Assembly (NCBI GenBank): GCA_964576705.1
Contig: CAZNVI010000001.1
Location: 1-64,000, forward strand
Direction: 5' to 3'
Length of the DNA: 64,000 nt
From: CAYMDS01 sp964576705
Lineage (GTDB): Bacteria > Patescibacteriota > Microgenomatia > Levybacterales > UBA12049
The translations under genes and the position numbers were made by a program. Positions 9,748-18,364 of this stretch are shown one piece after another (the stretch's first letter is position 1; every line of letters begins with the position of its first letter). The notes below the pieces were generated by a model. The model saw only the letters and a list, made by a program, of their open reading frames with translations, made no database searches and was not told the DNA's origin.

Positions 9748-11454
9748 ATGTTTGGAAATCTTTTTAATCAGAAAAAATCATCAGGAGAAGCAAGTACACA
9801 GGATCCATCCCAGACCCAGACATCAATGTCTGCATCTTCATCGGGTAGTGACGTTAATTCTGTAAGCCTACAACATACTTCGCAAGATCAAGAATCTCAG
9901 CCGCAGAATCGATCAGTAAGCGTGAGTAATAATGGATCTAAAATGGACGCAGTTCTTAAGCAGAATTTATCAGCATTGTCACATTTGGATCAGCGAGCCA
10001 CCCAGGTATTACAGCATGCGCAAGAGGAAACGAAACGGATAAAACAACAATTAATTGAACCGGATCAATTATTAATAGGCTTGCTTTACGATGCAGAGGT
10101 ATTCAAACTTCTTGAAGAGTTTTCTGTAGATCCAGCTAAACTTACTAAAGAAATACAGACAAAAGAAAAGTTAGGTAATTTCACTGGTCAACCTACCCTC
10201 AGTGAAAAATCGAAGCAAGTATTTGAGCAGGCATATAGGGATGCTAAGTCTAGGGATTCTGCTTTTATCACGCCTGAAGATATATTGCTTTCATTATTTA
10301 GCGATACACTCACTACTGCAAATGCGCTTAAGCAGCAAGGCGTAAACAAACAGCAGGTTGAGGAAAAATTGTCTAAAACTCATGGGTTCTCGTACGGAAA
10401 GAAATCAGTTCTTGACAGATATGGTATAGATCTTACACAGCAGGCACGCGAAGGAAAGCTTGATCCGATGGCAGGTAGAGACAAGGAAATAGATAGGTTG
10501 GTACACATCCTACTTCGTCGTACGAAAAATAATCCTATTATTATAGGTGAAGCAGGGGTAGGTAAGACTGCTATAGTTGAGGGTCTGGCTGAAGAAATAG
10601 TCATAGGAAAAGCTCCTAAAGAACTTCTTAATAAGCGGATTATACAACTTGATTTATCATCTATCGTGGCAGGTGCTTCGCATAGGGGGGAATTCGAAGA
10701 AAGACTCAGAAGTGTTATTCAAGAAGCGATGGCTTCAGTGGGACAGGTGATATTGTTTATCGATGAAATACATATACTCATGGGTGCTGGAGGAGAGGGA
10801 GATTCTATGAATGCATCAAATATAGTAAAACCTCATTTAGCTCGTGGGCAGTTGCAGATTATTGGTGCGACTACAACAAGTGAATATCGGAAAAACTTTG
10901 AAAAGGATAAAGCATTAGAGAGAAGATTTCAGCCTGTGATAGCAGAGGAGCCTAGTGAAGAGATGGCGATGGAGATGCTGAAAGTTTTGCGTCCTAAATA
11001 CGAGAAATTTCATAATGTAACAATCCCGGATAAAACAATAGAAGCCGCTGTGAAATTGTCAAAAAAATACGTAGGAGAACGCTATTTACCGGATAAAGCA
11101 GTAGATCTTCTTGATGAAGCTGCAGCATGGGTAAAATTAGGACGCTCAGAAACTTTCTTACCTCATATAGATGGAGGTAAGATTGAGACGTTGGTAACAA
11201 TCATTAAGACAGAAACAGGGAGTCTGGGTTCAGATACAACAGATAAAGAAAAAAAAGATTTGAATAAGAAACCCGAAGATAATAGTCAAAACGGCTTTGA
11301 TGCAAAGATCCCTTTAAATGGTCCAAAAAATGAAGCCCCCCAAGATTCTATCGCATTAGGTGCTTTGCCAGAATCACCAAAAGGTGTTCCCGTAAGCCAG
11401 ACAAGTGCTGATGCAGGAGTTGCAGATTTCACAAATTCGCCGGTTTCACCATGA
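9748..11454 (+). CDS. ClpB/ClpC-type AAA+ ATPase, N-terminal half (Clp-N domain and first ATPase ring)
   Basis: 568 residues from the ATG at 9748. After ~70 Q/S-rich residues comes a Clp N-domain (about 75-200, with EPDQLLIGLL), then the first AAA+ module: Walker A GEAGVGKT at 267-274, Walker B VILFIDEIH near 334-342, and the end of the module near DEAAAWVKL. The protein then ends in a ~100-residue polar linker instead of continuing to the second ATPase module. That module is encoded by the next gene, which overlaps by ATGA at 11451-11454. Clp/Hsp100 proteins unfold or disaggregate proteins as hexameric double rings; here the two rings would be separate chains. Confidence 0.85.
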   Translation: MFGNLFNQKKSSGEASTQDPSQTQTSMSASSSGSDVNSVSLQHTSQDQESQPQNRSVSVSNNGSKMDAVLKQNLSALSHLDQRATQVLQHAQEETKRIKQQLIEPDQLLIGLLYDAEVFKLLEEFSVDPAKLTKEIQTKEKLGNFTGQPTLSEKSKQVFEQAYRDAKSRDSAFITPEDILLSLFSDTLTTANALKQQGVNKQQVEEKLSKTHGFSYGKKSVLDRYGIDLTQQAREGKLDPMAGRDKEIDRLVHILLRRTKNNPIIIGEAGVGKTAIVEGLAEEIVIGKAPKELLNKRIIQLDLSSIVAGASHRGEFEERLRSVIQEAMASVGQVILFIDEIHILMGAGGEGDSMNASNIVKPHLARGQLQIIGATTTSEYRKNFEKDKALERRFQPVIAEEPSEEMAMEMLKVLRPKYEKFHNVTIPDKTIEAAVKLSKKYVGERYLPDKAVDLLDEAAAWVKLGRSETFLPHIDGGKIETLVTIIKTETGSLGSDTTDKEKKDLNKKPEDNSQNGFDAKIPLNGPKNEAPQDSIALGALPESPKGVPVSQTSADAGVADFTNSPVSP

Positions 11455-13295
11455 ATGATAATACGATAAATAATAATCAAACTACTCAGCAAATGCCAAA
11501 CCAGGCAGTGTCAAATACCGGAGTTGCAAACGGGCAATTTGACATGCAACAACCTACGCAAGGTCAACGACAGAATTTCGATCCTAATTCAGGTCAAAAT
11601 CCCGTAGCATCTAATGCAAGCGGTTCGTTGCAAATGCCAATACAGACCCGGGGACAGGTTCAAGCGCAAACTCCAAAGTCGGAAAATCAAGAAGAGAAAA
11701 TGCAAAGCACAACATCAAACGTAAAGAAATCTGAAGAATCAGCTGACGTATCGGGGAGTAATTCTGTAACTAAGCGGGATGTAGAAAACGTAGTTGCAAG
11801 CTGGACAGGAATCCCTATTTCTAAGCTAACAGAAGACGAAAGTGCTAAGCTCTTAGAGCTTGAAAAAAGGGTGCACAGACGTCTCATTGATCAAGAAGAG
11901 GCTGTATTGAAGGTGTCTGAGGCTGTAAGGCGAGGAAGAATCGGACTTGCTAGCGGGCAGAGGCCGATTGCTTCTTTTATATTCCTTGGTCCTTCAGGTA
12001 CAGGAAAAACAGAGCTTGCGAAGACTCTAGCTGAAATACTTTTTGGTCGCGATGATGCCATGGTTCGACTAGACATGTCAGAGTACATGGAGAAGCATGA
12101 AGTTGCAAAAATTATAGGTGCTCCTCCGGGGTATGTAGGGTATGAGGAAGGTGGCCAATTAACAGAAGCAGTTCGTGCCAAGCCTTACTCGATAGTTCTT
12201 CTAGATGAAGTAGAAAAAGCACATCCTGATGTTTTCAATATCCTTCTTCAGCTTTTGGAAGACGGGCGTTTAACAGATAATAAAGGGAATGTCATATCTT
12301 TTAAAAATACCATAGTTATTTGTACTTCAAATATAGGTAGTGCTTTAATTACAGAGAAGCTTAAAGACGAAGATACAAAGTTAGAGAAATCACAGGCACA
12401 ATATCAGAAAGAATTCACAGAACTTTCAGCAGTAGTAAATAATGAGCTCAGGAAGTTTTTCAGACCAGAACTTCTTAATCGTTTTGATGATATTGTTATT
12501 TTCAAACCTTTACGCAGGGAAGATATGGTAGGTATCGCAAGACTCGGAGTTGAAAAGACAGCAAAACTTCTTAAAGAACAGGGTTATTCTGTTTCAATCA
12601 CGGATCGTGCATTGAGTAAATTGGCTAAGGAAGGATACGATCCGATGTATGGCGCGCGACCCCTTAGAAGATTGATACAAAATTCTCTTGAGAATCCTAT
12701 CGCACTTGAGATTATAGGAAAAAAGTTCGTGCCAGGGGATAATATCCTTATAGATTATAAAGGCGATACGAACGCATTTTCATTTTCAAAAGGCGAGAAA
12801 ACCATAAATGCGGACATAAATGGAAAACAGCTCATGCAAAACACGTTAGGAATTCAGAAATCTACTGGCCAGATGGATAGTGCTAAGCCAGCGCAAAATA
12901 CGTCTGTTCCTGCTCAGGGTGGTGTAGACACGCTGAATTCTTCAGCTCAAACCCAAGTTCCGTCACATATCTATTATGGACAACAGATGCCTCAAGCTCC
13001 TCTTGATCCAAATATGCCAGCTGTTCCTCCTGTGTCGCCTGTAACAAATTTCGATCCTTTGAGTGTTTTAGGTACTGAAAATCCATCTGCTCAAGGGGTA
13101 AATCCATTAGACGCAGCACCGGTTTATCAGCCTCCTCCGGCAAGCACTGGGACCTATGTGAGCGGCGGAACAGACACTATGGTTAACACAAGTAATTTTC
13201 AGCAAGGTGCAGCAAATGAGACCTTACAGCAGAGTGTAATCTCAAATGGTCAATTGACAGGTTCGGGCCTTGAAGTATTAAATGAAGAATTTTAA
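11451..13295 (+). CDS. ClpB/ClpC-type AAA+ ATPase, C-terminal half (second ATPase ring)
   Basis: 614 residues. A ~100-residue N/Q/P-rich linker leads into a linker motif (VASWTGIPISKL) and then the second AAA+ module: Walker A GPSGTGKT near 180, GAPPGYVGYEEGGQL, Walker B LLDEVEKAHPDVFN near 250, RPELLNRFDD, and sensor-2 GARPLRR. A Q/P/S-rich tail of ~150 residues follows. I see no coiled-coil M-domain (ClpB) and no obvious VGF/IGF-type ClpP-docking loop before the RPELLNR segment, so the protease or disaggregase assignment is open. Translation is coupled to the N-terminal half by ATGA overlap. Confidence 0.85.
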   Translation: MNDNTINNNQTTQQMPNQAVSNTGVANGQFDMQQPTQGQRQNFDPNSGQNPVASNASGSLQMPIQTRGQVQAQTPKSENQEEKMQSTTSNVKKSEESADVSGSNSVTKRDVENVVASWTGIPISKLTEDESAKLLELEKRVHRRLIDQEEAVLKVSEAVRRGRIGLASGQRPIASFIFLGPSGTGKTELAKTLAEILFGRDDAMVRLDMSEYMEKHEVAKIIGAPPGYVGYEEGGQLTEAVRAKPYSIVLLDEVEKAHPDVFNILLQLLEDGRLTDNKGNVISFKNTIVICTSNIGSALITEKLKDEDTKLEKSQAQYQKEFTELSAVVNNELRKFFRPELLNRFDDIVIFKPLRREDMVGIARLGVEKTAKLLKEQGYSVSITDRALSKLAKEGYDPMYGARPLRRLIQNSLENPIALEIIGKKFVPGDNILIDYKGDTNAFSFSKGEKTINADINGKQLMQNTLGIQKSTGQMDSAKPAQNTSVPAQGGVDTLNSSAQTQVPSHIYYGQQMPQAPLDPNMPAVPPVSPVTNFDPLSVLGTENPSAQGVNPLDAAPVYQPPPASTGTYVSGGTDTMVNTSNFQQGAANETLQQSVISNGQLTGSGLEVLNEEF

Positions 13296-13308
13296 ATAAT
13301 TCTCCCTT

Positions 13309-13644
13309 ATGAGATTATTGATTAGTTGGTTAATATCAGCAATTGCAGTTTTTATAACTTCCTATATTCTTCCCGGGGTGCAAATAGATTCTTTCGGAAC
13401 GGCATTTGTAGTAGCTCTAGTTTTAGGGATCATAAATGCTATCGTTAAGCCAATCCTTTTTGTCCTTACATTACCAATTACTATTCTGACCCTTGGTTTG
13501 TTTGCTCTTGTATTAAATGTCCTTATGATTCTTTTGACTGATAATTTGGTGTCGGGCTTCTCGGTAGACGGTATCTTATGGGCAGTCCTTTTCGGTCTCG
13601 TCCTCTCGATAGTCAACTCCATCCTCAACAACTTTGTAAAATAG
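13309..13644 (+). CDS. Phage-holin-family / YvlD-like small membrane protein
   Basis: 111 residues with four hydrophobic helices covering nearly the whole chain, and the LPGVQIDSFGTAFVVALVLG and KPILFVLTLPITILTLG segments typical of the 4-TM superfamily IV holin/YvlD group. These chromosomal proteins are widespread and are not evidence of a prophage. It begins 13 nt after the second clp gene and may be the last gene of that operon. The physiological role is unknown. Confidence 0.8.
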   Translation: MRLLISWLISAIAVFITSYILPGVQIDSFGTAFVVALVLGIINAIVKPILFVLTLPITILTLGLFALVLNVLMILLTDNLVSGFSVDGILWAVLFGLVLSIVNSILNNFVK

Positions 13645-13676
13645 TAGAGCAGCATCTAAATATAACATTTAATAAA

Positions 13677-14489
13677 TTACGATAAAGAAAAAGAGAGTGA
13701 AGGGAGAATTGTGACAGAATTTCCACTGCCAAATTGTCCGCCTATTGAAGAAAAATGCACTTTATCTCGTAATACTTCTTGCATCATTTTCGTCGCATTA
13801 TATCCTGTGCAATGACTTGGGATGATAAATTCCAAATCAAGAGATTGAACATAATTTATATTTTCAGTTAACTGATCACTAGTAAATTTAGCATAATGCA
13901 AACCTCCTATAATCCCGTAAATTTTATTATTTCCGGTTACTCGTTTGGCATTTTCAATTATGACAGGAAGCGTAGGATGTGCGCATCCCACTAAAACAAC
14001 TAGTCCTTTTCCTGGAATTTCTATAATAAGAGATTGTTCTTTAACATCAGCATCAAGTGCGCCTGTAGTATAGATGTTTTCATCAAGCTTCTTGCCTTCT
14101 GAAATTATTTCGGTATTTTCGTAATCTAAAAGTTTATTTATCGCTGTTTCTTGATCAGTCTCTCTATAGCGAGCGTTATATTTTATTTCTTTCATGTTTT
14201 TCATGTCTGGTGGTAAATATAATTTCTGATTTGTAAATTCATCAATAAGTTTAAATAAAGCGCCTGAATGATCCAAGTGATTATGTGAAAGTATCACAGT
14301 GTTTATATCTTCAAGTTTTACACCTAAATTTTTCATGTTATAAGTAAGTCCTTCGTAGATTTCAGAAGTGTCAAATAGATATCGCTTACTGTCAGTTTCT
14401 ATAAGAAGTGATTGTCCATGAGAGGAAAGGAAACTGTGGTGGAATGATATGGTGTTTTCGGAAATGCAAGTTATTTTTAAATAATTCAC
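13677..14489 (-). CDS. MBL-fold metallo-hydrolase (COG1237-like)
   Basis: 270 residues starting at a GTG (14489). The metal-binding motif SHNHLDH, the later GCAHP and the C-terminal SHCTG match the MBL-fold subgroup annotated as COG1237 (related to the methanopterin-pathway 4-(ribofuranosyl)aminobenzene-5'-phosphate synthase). In bacteria the substrate is generally unknown, and the pathway name should not be transferred. The start is supported by an extended -10 (TGC then TATAAA, 14496-14501) only 6 nt upstream, giving a leaderless GTG-start mRNA. It diverges from ftsK. Confidence 0.8.
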   Translation of the reverse strand: MNYLKITCISENTISFHHSFLSSHGQSLLIETDSKRYLFDTSEIYEGLTYNMKNLGVKLEDINTVILSHNHLDHSGALFKLIDEFTNQKLYLPPDMKNMKEIKYNARYRETDQETAINKLLDYENTEIISEGKKLDENIYTTGALDADVKEQSLIIEIPGKGLVVLVGCAHPTLPVIIENAKRVTGNNKIYGIIGGLHYAKFTSDQLTENINYVQSLDLEFIIPSHCTGYNATKMMQEVLRDKVHFSSIGGQFGSGNSVTILPSLSFSLS

Positions 14490-14495
14490 GATTTA

Positions 14496-14501
14496 TTTAT
14501 A
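14496..14501 (-). promoter_or_regulatory. Extended -10 of the MBL-hydrolase gene (leaderless)
   Basis: On the minus strand TGC precedes TATAAA (14501-14496), and only 6 nt separate it from the GTG start at 14489. Transcription should begin at or next to the start codon. Confidence 0.55.
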
Positions 14502-14542
14502 GCAGAACTATTCAATAAATTCTAGTTTGTGGCTGGAGGAGC

Positions 14543-14571
14543 TTGATTCATTATCCACTAAGTGTTATTAT
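14543..14571 (+). promoter_or_regulatory. Promoter of ftsK
   Basis: TTGATT (14543-14548), a 17-nt spacer, then TATTAT (14566-14571). The predicted leader is about 23 nt before the ATG at 14601. Confidence 0.5.
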
Positions 14572-14600
14572 GATACTGTTTAGTAATTATTTTCCTGCCT

Positions 14601-16748
14601 ATGTTATTTAAAAAAAGAGGTCGTAGAAAGCGATCAATGCTAGTACTTAAAAAGGGTACTGTTTATTCGATTTTTGCAGTCCTTTTTTTAAGTATCAGTG
14701 GTTTGTCTATAATTTCATTTATAAGCTCAGGTCCTACTCCTGAAAGAATAAATACCCTTCTTGCAGAAGTTTTTGGTGCGACTGCATTATTAGCTGTGTT
14801 AGTTCCGCTTTTTTTTGGTTTTTATGCGTTAAGGATTAAAAAATTTTATCTGTCGCGTCCGAATGTCGCTATAGGGTATTTGCTGTTTTTTATATCATTA
14901 GCAGGTTTGACGAAAGGCGGTGAGTTAGGTATTGGCTTATTTAGCTTACTTAGTGAAATGCTGGGAAGACTTCTTTCAGATTTGATTTTTATTGCAGGCG
15001 TTTTAATAGGGAACGTAGTTTTCTTTGATACATCAATAGATGAAATTGTACAAGCATTATCTACCATAGTCCGCACCATGCAAAAACTTATTCCTGTAAA
15101 AACTTTATCAAACATCAAAAATAGCGCAAAAATTCCAAGCGTATTGGATCGTAGTAAGCCTATGGCTATTAAGGGAGGTCAGAAAGACCACGCCTCTCCG
15201 GTATTAGCAACAGCGATTGCACAAAATTCCCTGCATGATAAGAAAAGTGGCGATATACTCTCAGATAAGTTAACTACAAATATGCTGGATAATACAAGTC
15301 CCGGAATATGGGAATATCCTTCGCTGTCTTTATTATCGGATTCTCCGGGTCAAAAAGCAGAAAGGGGTGACATAAATAAAATCGCATCGGTAATTGAAAA
15401 AACATTATCCAGTTTTGGAGTAGAAGCTCGGGTAGCGGAAGTGAATCTGGGCCCTGCGGTTACGCAATATGCATTAGAAATTGCTTTAGGTACTAAGGTA
15501 TCTAAGATAACTTCACTTGCGAATGATTTGGCATTAGCTACAGAAGCTCCAACCGGTCAAATTAGGATTGAGGCACCCATTCCGGGTCGTAATCTGGTAG
15601 GAATCGAAATTCCTAACAGGTCACTTGAAGTAGTGCCTCTGAAAACCATGCTTGGATCAACTGGAATGCAGAAGAGTAAGTCGAAACTTACAGTCTCGCT
15701 GGGTCTTGACGTTTCCGGAACTCCTATAGTTACAGATATTTCAAAAATGCCTCATGTATTGGTTGCTGGAACTACCGGCTCAGGAAAATCAGTCCTTATC
15801 AATTCATTTATTACATCACTGCTTTTCAGGGCATCACCCCAGGAAGTGAAGCTAATTTTGGTTGATCCGAAGAGAGTAGAATTTACTGCATATAATGGTA
15901 TCCCACATCTTCTAACACCAGTTATAGTTGAGCCCGATAAGATCTTATCAGCCCTTAAATGGTCTATGCTTGAAATGGATAGGAGGTATAAATTATTTGC
16001 AGAAAGAGGAGTACGGAATATTGAAGGCTTTAATGAACTGGCAGGTTTTCAGGCTTTGCCTTATGTTGTAATAGTGGTTGATGAGCTTGCTGATCTTATG
16101 ATGTTTGCGCCTGTAGAGGTGGAGGATTCAGTCGCCAGACTCGCGCAAATGGCAAGGGCTACAGGTATACATCTTGTTATTGCGACTCAGCGTCCATCTG
16201 TAAATGTTATTACAGGACTCATAAAAGCGAATATTCCGGCACGAATCGCATTTAACGTATCATCTATGATTGATTCACGTGTAATTTTAGATACACCCGG
16301 GGCCGAAAAGCTTTTGGGCCGCGGAGACATGTTGTATATACCGCCTGATCAGGCCAAGCCTACACGTATTCAAGGTGCCTTTGTGTCCGAAAAAGAAGTT
16401 AAGAAGTTGGTAGATTATCTTAAGTCCAAACAATTGACTGTGGAATATACTGACGAAATACTCACGCAACCGATTCACGGGAAATCGAAAAATGGTTCGA
16501 TGGGTACTAATGTAGATCCATCCGGGCGGGATCCGATGTTTGAGGAGGTAGTGCGCTTAGTTTGTCAGTTCGATACAGCTTCTGCGTCATTTCTTCAAAG
16601 GAAAATTTCTGTAGGATATTCGCGCGCAGCAAGGATTCTCGATCAACTTGAAGAACAAGGAATAGTCGGTCCTGCCGAGGGATCAAAACCCAGACAGGTA
16701 TTGGTAAGAAATGCAGACGAGTTTTTAACAAATATGGCAACACAATAG
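14601..16748 (+). CDS. ftsK: DNA translocase FtsK/SpoIIIE
   Basis: 715 residues. The N-terminal ~150 residues carry about four transmembrane helices. The motor follows with Walker A GTTGSGKS near 391-398, LVDPKRVEF, Walker B VVIVVDELADL near 490, and QMARATGIHLVIATQRPS. The C-terminal winged-helix gamma domain (about 635-705) contains SRAARILDQLEEQGIVGP. FtsK pumps DNA through the division septum and assists chromosome dimer resolution. The length is typical of the short forms without the long Pro/Gln linker of E. coli. The stop codon (16746-16748) lies inside the first arm of a palindromic element. Confidence 0.95.
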   Translation: MLFKKRGRRKRSMLVLKKGTVYSIFAVLFLSISGLSIISFISSGPTPERINTLLAEVFGATALLAVLVPLFFGFYALRIKKFYLSRPNVAIGYLLFFISLAGLTKGGELGIGLFSLLSEMLGRLLSDLIFIAGVLIGNVVFFDTSIDEIVQALSTIVRTMQKLIPVKTLSNIKNSAKIPSVLDRSKPMAIKGGQKDHASPVLATAIAQNSLHDKKSGDILSDKLTTNMLDNTSPGIWEYPSLSLLSDSPGQKAERGDINKIASVIEKTLSSFGVEARVAEVNLGPAVTQYALEIALGTKVSKITSLANDLALATEAPTGQIRIEAPIPGRNLVGIEIPNRSLEVVPLKTMLGSTGMQKSKSKLTVSLGLDVSGTPIVTDISKMPHVLVAGTTGSGKSVLINSFITSLLFRASPQEVKLILVDPKRVEFTAYNGIPHLLTPVIVEPDKILSALKWSMLEMDRRYKLFAERGVRNIEGFNELAGFQALPYVVIVVDELADLMMFAPVEVEDSVARLAQMARATGIHLVIATQRPSVNVITGLIKANIPARIAFNVSSMIDSRVILDTPGAEKLLGRGDMLYIPPDQAKPTRIQGAFVSEKEVKKLVDYLKSKQLTVEYTDEILTQPIHGKSKNGSMGTNVDPSGRDPMFEEVVRLVCQFDTASASFLQRKISVGYSRAARILDQLEEQGIVGPAEGSKPRQVLVRNADEFLTNMATQ

Positions 16749-16822
16749 AGTCAGAGCTGCAAAGAGTCACAGAGTCAACCATAATCACTTTGACCCTTTG
16801 TCGCTATGGCTCTTTGACTCTA
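16746..16822 (+). repeat. Palindromic element between ftsK and the RodZ-like gene
   Basis: TAGAGTCA (16746-16753) pairs with TGACTCTA (16815-16822), and inside GTCAA pairs with TTGAC. The interior is made of near-repeats of a short word (GAGTCAC, GAGTCAA, TTTGACC, TTTGTCG). It supplies the ftsK stop codon and ends 7 nt before the ATG of the next gene. Confidence 0.7.
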
Positions 16823-16829
16823 TCATTAT

Positions 16830-17459
16830 ATGATTAAACTTGGTCAGAGATTACATGATAAGAGAATACAAAAAGGCTTAAGTTTAGAAGACGTAACTAA
16901 AGCTATAAAAATAAGGCCTGCATTTCTTCGTGCTATTGAGCATGGGGAATATCACAAATTGCCTGAGAGCGCATATGCACAAGGTTTTATAACCAATTAT
17001 GCTGATTATTTAGGCCTTTCAAAGCGTGAGACACTCGCTTTATTTAGACGCGAATTTGACGACACGAAAACATTTTCTGTAATGCCTGCCCGTTTTGCGA
17101 ATCCGGCTGATGTGAGTTTTTCTAAGTTTAAGATTCAACAGACTACGATTATAGCTATTTGTGCATTCATCGCTTTCTTTTCCTATCTGGGATTTTCCTA
17201 TAAAGATGCATTTATGAATCCTTCAATCAGTGTAAGTAATTTGGATAGTAACATGATTAAATCAGGTAAGATTACAATTAAAGGAAAAGCAAATCCATAT
17301 GATACTGTAACAGTGAATAAACAACCAACTTATATAGACAGTAACGGTACCTTTTCCAAAACTATTTCTGTGTATGAAAAGAATTTGCCCATAACTATAA
17401 AAGCAGTAAACCGCTTCGGGAGAGTGACAACAATAGAGAAAATCATTAAGACAGAGTGA
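16830..17459 (+). CDS. RodZ-like helix-turn-helix membrane protein
   Basis: 209 residues. An N-terminal HTH_25/RodZ-type domain (about 1-75, with LGQRLHDKRIQKGLSLEDV) is followed by a transmembrane helix (about 108-125) and an Ig-like extracytoplasmic domain (about 135-209, with KGKANPYDTVTVN). RodZ links the cytoskeleton to envelope synthesis and is cytoplasmic at its HTH end. Here the extracytoplasmic part is a single short domain. It follows ftsK with only the palindromic element between. Confidence 0.8.
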   Translation: MIKLGQRLHDKRIQKGLSLEDVTKAIKIRPAFLRAIEHGEYHKLPESAYAQGFITNYADYLGLSKRETLALFRREFDDTKTFSVMPARFANPADVSFSKFKIQQTTIIAICAFIAFFSYLGFSYKDAFMNPSISVSNLDSNMIKSGKITIKGKANPYDTVTVNKQPTYIDSNGTFSKTISVYEKNLPITIKAVNRFGRVTTIEKIIKTE

Positions 17460-17478
17460 GCTCTTACGCATTTCATTC

Positions 17479-17508
17479 TTGACACAGATATTTTCTTTAA
17501 GGTAGTAT
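17479..17508 (+). promoter_or_regulatory. Promoter upstream of the 96-residue membrane protein
   Basis: TTGACA at 17479-17484 and TAGTAT at 17503-17508 with an 18-nt spacer. The predicted start (about 17515) immediately precedes the palindromic element at 17521. Confidence 0.5.
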
Positions 17509-17520
17509 GATTAAGTATTG

Positions 17521-17598
17521 TAGAGTTGCAAAGTTTCAAAGTAATTATTTTAACTTCAAACACTCTGCTGCTATGAAACTCTGTGACTTTGAAACTAT
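17521..17598 (+). repeat. 5'-UTR palindromic element (11-bp stem)
   Basis: AGTTTCAAAGT (17532-17542) and ACTTTGAAACT (17586-17596) are perfect reverse complements. The words CTCTGTGACTTTG and CAAACACTCTGC inside resemble those of the element at 16746. It spans the predicted leader of the gene at 17605. Confidence 0.75.
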
Positions 17599-17604
17599 TT
17601 ATAT

Positions 17605-17895
17605 ATGATTGATACTGTCCAGTTAGTATTACTTCTTGTAATTATTGGTCTGACCGTACTGCTTGTGGTTTTAGGGATTCAAGTGTTTTATATCTTAAAA
17701 GACATCAGAAAGACACTGGAGAAAGCAAATCATGTATTAGATAATGCCGGCAGCATCACGGATAATGTTACAGGTCCCATTAATACTGTTGCTACTTTGG
17801 CAACTGGATTGAAGACGGGATCTGTTTTAACAATCGCTAAATTTGTACAAATGCTTTTAAGTAAAGATGAAGATGATGAGAGAAAACATAGGTGA
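17605..17895 (+). CDS. Small DUF948-like membrane protein
   Basis: 96 residues. A long hydrophobic N-terminal helix (about 5-32) is followed by an amphipathic segment (DIRKTLEKANHVLDNAGSITDNV) that resembles DUF948 general-stress-type proteins, and an acidic/basic tail. It has its own promoter and palindromic leader, and precedes a YtxH-like gene by 37 nt, a pairing common for such small envelope proteins. The function is unknown. Confidence 0.65.
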   Translation: MIDTVQLVLLLVIIGLTVLLVVLGIQVFYILKDIRKTLEKANHVLDNAGSITDNVTGPINTVATLATGLKTGSVLTIAKFVQMLLSKDEDDERKHR

Positions 17896-17932
17896 TCTTT
17901 TTCATCTTAGCTTCAAAAAATTCTCCTAAAAT

Positions 17933-18349
17933 ATGGAAAAACATCGCAGTGAAAACGCACCGGTCAGTGGTTTTTTTATCGGGTTTCTTTTAGGGGTAAT
18001 AGCCGCACTTCTTCTTAAATCAAAACAAGGGAGGCGGATTCTGAAAAACATTATAGAATCTGGAATAGAGAAGTTTGGTGATGTAGAAGATGTAATAAAG
18101 AACTCTGTTGATATAAATGATGATTTAATAGATGGGGATGATTTTTTGATGCCTCATACCTCATCAGAATCTAAACAGGAAAAGCTTCAAGAAGAAAAAC
18201 CAAAAACAGAACTCGCAGAAAATCTGGACGATGAATCTGATTTAGCAAATGAGCCATCTGTCGATATAAAATCAGCAAGTGTTGAAGCCGTTACTGCAGT
18301 GAAAAGCGCTACCCGTAGATTCTTCAAAGGGATAAAGAAGAGAGGTTAG
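17933..18349 (+). CDS. YtxH-like small membrane protein
   Basis: 138 residues. One N-terminal helix (about 13-28, GFFIGFLLGVIAALLL) is followed by KSKQGRRILKNI, the usual YtxH junction, and a long acidic tail. YtxH proteins are found in stress-associated operons of Gram-positive bacteria. Here it follows the DUF948-like gene, which supports a shared envelope role. The two families are weakly conserved, so the name is descriptive. Confidence 0.6.
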   Translation: MEKHRSENAPVSGFFIGFLLGVIAALLLKSKQGRRILKNIIESGIEKFGDVEDVIKNSVDINDDLIDGDDFLMPHTSSESKQEKLQEEKPKTELAENLDDESDLANEPSVDIKSASVEAVTAVKSATRRFFKGIKKRG

Positions 18350-18364
18350 ATAGCTACTGCGATT

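Noticed and set aside
13309..13644. Prophage holin
   Set aside because: The protein family is widespread on bacterial chromosomes, and no lysin or phage structural gene is adjacent.
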